A stretch of DNA of 50,615 nt from an uncultured Acetatifactor sp. GTDB taxonomy: Bacteria > Bacillota > Clostridia > Lachnospirales > Lachnospiraceae. The position numbers and the translations under genes were made by a program. Shown here piece after piece: positions 49,092 through 50,615 of this stretch (within the stretch, counting starts at the first letter, position 1; the number at the start of each line of letters is the position of its first letter). Below the pieces are notes generated by a model, which was not told the origin of the DNA, did no database searches, and worked only from the letters and a program-made list of their open reading frames with translations. Location of the stretch: contig CAKRYI010000019.1 in the NCBI GenBank assembly GCA_934426825.1, positions 1 to 50,615 of the forward strand, given 5' to 3'.

Positions 49092-49165
49092 TGGAAGCAA
49101 GGGGGCTCGAACCCCTGACCTTTCGCGTGTGAGGCGAACGCTCATCCCGGCTGAGCTATGCTTCC
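49092..49165 (-). tRNA. tRNA-Val, anticodon CAC
   Basis: Read on the - strand: acceptor GGAAGCA/TGCTTCC, D arm GCTC/GAGC, anticodon arm TTCGC/GCGAA with loop CTCACAC (anticodon CAC), T arm with GTTCGAG loop, discriminator A. CCA is not encoded. Confidence 0.96.
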
Positions 49166-49169
49166 ATGT

Positions 49170-49198
49170 CTGTAATTATAGCACTATCACGATAAAAT
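49170..49198 (+). promoter_or_regulatory. Possible promoter of the rlmD-like gene, overlapping the tRNA-Val promoter
   Basis: CTGTAA (49170-49175), 17 bases, TAAAAT (49193-49198). It overlaps the divergent promoter of tRNA-Val, so the two could interfere with each other. Confidence 0.4.
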
Positions 49199-49202
49199 GC
49201 AA
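49175..49202 (-). promoter_or_regulatory. sigmaA promoter of tRNA-Val (- strand)
   Basis: On the - strand TTGCAT (49202-49197), 16 bases, TATAAT (49180-49175), ten bases before the tRNA. Confidence 0.8.
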
Positions 49203-49244
49203 GACGGAAGAATAAGAAGCTGCCGGAAATTTGGAGAGGACAAT

Positions 49245-50471
49245 ATGGATAAAAAACAAAAGGTCTGCCCTGTTTCAAAACAGTGCGGAGGATGCAAATG
49301 GATAGACAAATCCTATGAGGAGCAGTTGAGTGAAAAAGCAAAATATTTAAAGAAACTATTGGCTCCATACTGCAAGCCAGAGCCTGTTATCGGGATGGAA
49401 AATCCCCTGCACTACCGCAATAAGGTGCACGCAGTGTTTGGGGAGGACAGAAAGCACAATCCGATTTCCGGTATTTATGAGGAAAAAAGCCACAGAATCG
49501 TTCCCATTGACAGCTGCCTTATCGAAAATGAGAAGGCGGATGCCATCATTGTTTCTATCAGAGGACTGTTAAAATCTTTTAAAATCCGACCGTTTAACGA
49601 GGATACCGGATATGGTCTTTTGCGTCATGTACTGGTGCGCACCGGTCATGTAACCGGGCAGATTATGGTTGTGCTTGTGCTGGCGTCCCCGGTGATGCCC
49701 TCCAAAAATAATTTTGTAAAAGCATTGCTGAAACTGCATCCGGAAATTACAACCATTGTCGTAAACGTGAATAACCGCAGCACCAGCATGGTGTTGGGTG
49801 ACAAGGAGCAGGTGATTTACGGAAAAGGTTATATCGAGGATGTGCTGTGCGGAAAGAAATTCCGTATTTCCCCCAAATCTTTTTATCAGGTCAATGTGGT
49901 GCAGACGGAAAAACTGTATCAAAAAGCATTGGAATACGCCGGACTAAAGGGAAACGAAACGGTAGTGGACGCATACTGCGGAACGGGTACTATCGGCATG
50001 ATCGCCAGCGACAAAGCCAAAAAGGTCATTGGTGTGGAATTAAACGGTGACGCTGTCCGCGATGCCAGACTGAATGCCAAGGAAAACGGTATTAAAAACA
50101 TTCAGTTTTATCAGAACGATGCAGGAAAGTTTTTGGTGGAAATGGCAGACCAGCAGGCAAAAGTGGACGTGCTCTTAATGGACCCGCCCCGCTCTGGCAG
50201 TGATGAAGCATTCCTTTCTTCCGTAGCCAGAATCAAGCCACAGAAGATAGTGTATATTTCCTGCAATCCCGAAACACTGGTGAGGGATTTGAAATACCTT
50301 GTGCGGCAAGGGTATGAGGTTAAAAGAGGAGTGGGCGTGGACATGTTCCCTTGGACGGGACATGTGGAAACTGTGTGCCTTTTGGGCAAACGAAAACCAG
50401 ATGCCACGGTAAAACTTAGCGTGGATATGGATGATTACTACCGTATTATAAATGGTAAAGATGAGGAATGA
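49245..50471 (+). CDS. rlmD: 23S rRNA (uracil-5-)-methyltransferase, RumA/RlmD family
   Basis: SAM-dependent enzyme that methylates uracil C5 in 23S rRNA (U1939-type), or possibly tRNA. It is 408 aa. It lacks the N-terminal TRAM domain and starts with the [4Fe-4S] cysteines CPVSKQCGGC, the fourth being in PIDSCLI. SAM motif I is DAYCGTGTIG, followed by MDPPRSG and the catalytic Cys in YISCNPETLVRDL. The final 25 residues (KPDATVKLSVDMDDYYRI) form a tail outside the usual fold. ATG 49245 has GGAGAGG upstream. The exact target base cannot be decided between RlmD and RlmCD-like enzymes. Confidence 0.9.
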   Translation: MDKKQKVCPVSKQCGGCKWIDKSYEEQLSEKAKYLKKLLAPYCKPEPVIGMENPLHYRNKVHAVFGEDRKHNPISGIYEEKSHRIVPIDSCLIENEKADAIIVSIRGLLKSFKIRPFNEDTGYGLLRHVLVRTGHVTGQIMVVLVLASPVMPSKNNFVKALLKLHPEITTIVVNVNNRSTSMVLGDKEQVIYGKGYIEDVLCGKKFRISPKSFYQVNVVQTEKLYQKALEYAGLKGNETVVDAYCGTGTIGMIASDKAKKVIGVELNGDAVRDARLNAKENGIKNIQFYQNDAGKFLVEMADQQAKVDVLLMDPPRSGSDEAFLSSVARIKPQKIVYISCNPETLVRDLKYLVRQGYEVKRGVGVDMFPWTGHVETVCLLGKRKPDATVKLSVDMDDYYRIINGKDEE

Positions 50472-50534
50472 TGTTTTCGCTATAGTGACTCGTTCACGTT
50501 GATAATGTATCTGATTTTGGAGGAAAATTAATTT

Positions 50535-50615
50535 ATGGACAAAGAAAAAGCAGATATGATTATTTATACGACAGAGGATGGTCTGACGAAAGTTGAAACT
50601 ACTTTTGATGGTGAT
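50535..50615 (+). CDS. Start of a RhuM-like (virulence RhuM family) gene, cut by the window edge
   Basis: Only 27 codons are in the window (MDKEKADMIIYTTEDGLTKV, then ETTFDGD). The beginning IIYTTEDG-x-TKVE followed by an acidic FDGD matches the usual N-terminus of RhuM-family proteins, which are found on mobile or accessory DNA. GGAGG lies 12 bases before the ATG. Its end is outside the window. Confidence 0.55.
   Translation, partial: MDKEKADMIIYTTEDGLTKVETTFDGD

Overview
The window looks like a chromosomal segment of an anaerobic Gram-positive clostridium, most probably a Lachnospiraceae-type gut bacterium. The signs are strong AGGAGG-type ribosome sites on most genes, sigmaA promoters close to TTGACA-17-TATAAT, a perfect CIRCE operator before groESL, the Firmicutes gene order rimP-nusA-ylxR-ylxQ-infB-rbfA-nrnA-truB-ribF, and several families common in that group (DUF5685, Rpn nuclease, GtrII-like, RhuM-like). 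Nearly everything reads on the + strand. Only a TetR regulator and a tRNA-Val are on the - strand. No prophage, complete insertion sequence or CRISPR array is visible.

Layout. 1-316: two tandem 137-bp hairpin-rich repeats and a terminator. 454-6205: a maltodextrin-type operon (lipoprotein binding protein, two permeases, LacI repressor, 4-alpha-glucanotransferase) with an operator after its promoter. 6222-10529: MATE exporter, AraC regulator, a DUF1905/C39-like peptidase fusion and a membrane protein. 10648-12771: groES-groEL under CIRCE control. 13030-16515: a secreted protein with two GH18 domains and two chitin-binding modules joined by Gly/Thr/Glu repeats. 16710-19413: GtrII-like membrane protein and Rpn nuclease. 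19445-28555: the translation and RNA-maturation operon, interrupted between truB and ribF by foldback repeats.

28598-32129: a GH30 glycosidase under a LacI-type palindrome, followed by ThuA-like, SDR and catalytically altered SDR-like genes. 32181-37994: Na/Pi cotransporter, SH3-NlpC/P60 wall hydrolase, rpsO and pnp with structured leaders. 38033-43283: TetR, MntP-like pump, heterodimeric ABC exporter. 43305-48253: a compact set of little-known genes (zinc-ribbon membrane protein, DUF5685 protein with prenyl-synthase-like acidic motifs, J-domain protein, membrane-anchored flavodoxin-like protein, truncated M56 peptidase fused to a sugar-binding domain). 48337-50615: tRNA-Pro(AGG), a decayed zinc-ribbon gene, tRNA-Val(CAC), a RumA/RlmD-type methyltransferase and the start of a RhuM-like gene.

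Biologically the window combines housekeeping information processing with glycan acquisition (maltodextrin, chitin, a beta-glucoside handled by GH30). The most unusual material is the 43305-48253 cluster, the repeat that sits directly on the start codons of two unrelated membrane-protein genes (38873 and 45449), the foldback elements at 27150-27635, and the A34-type tRNA-Pro.
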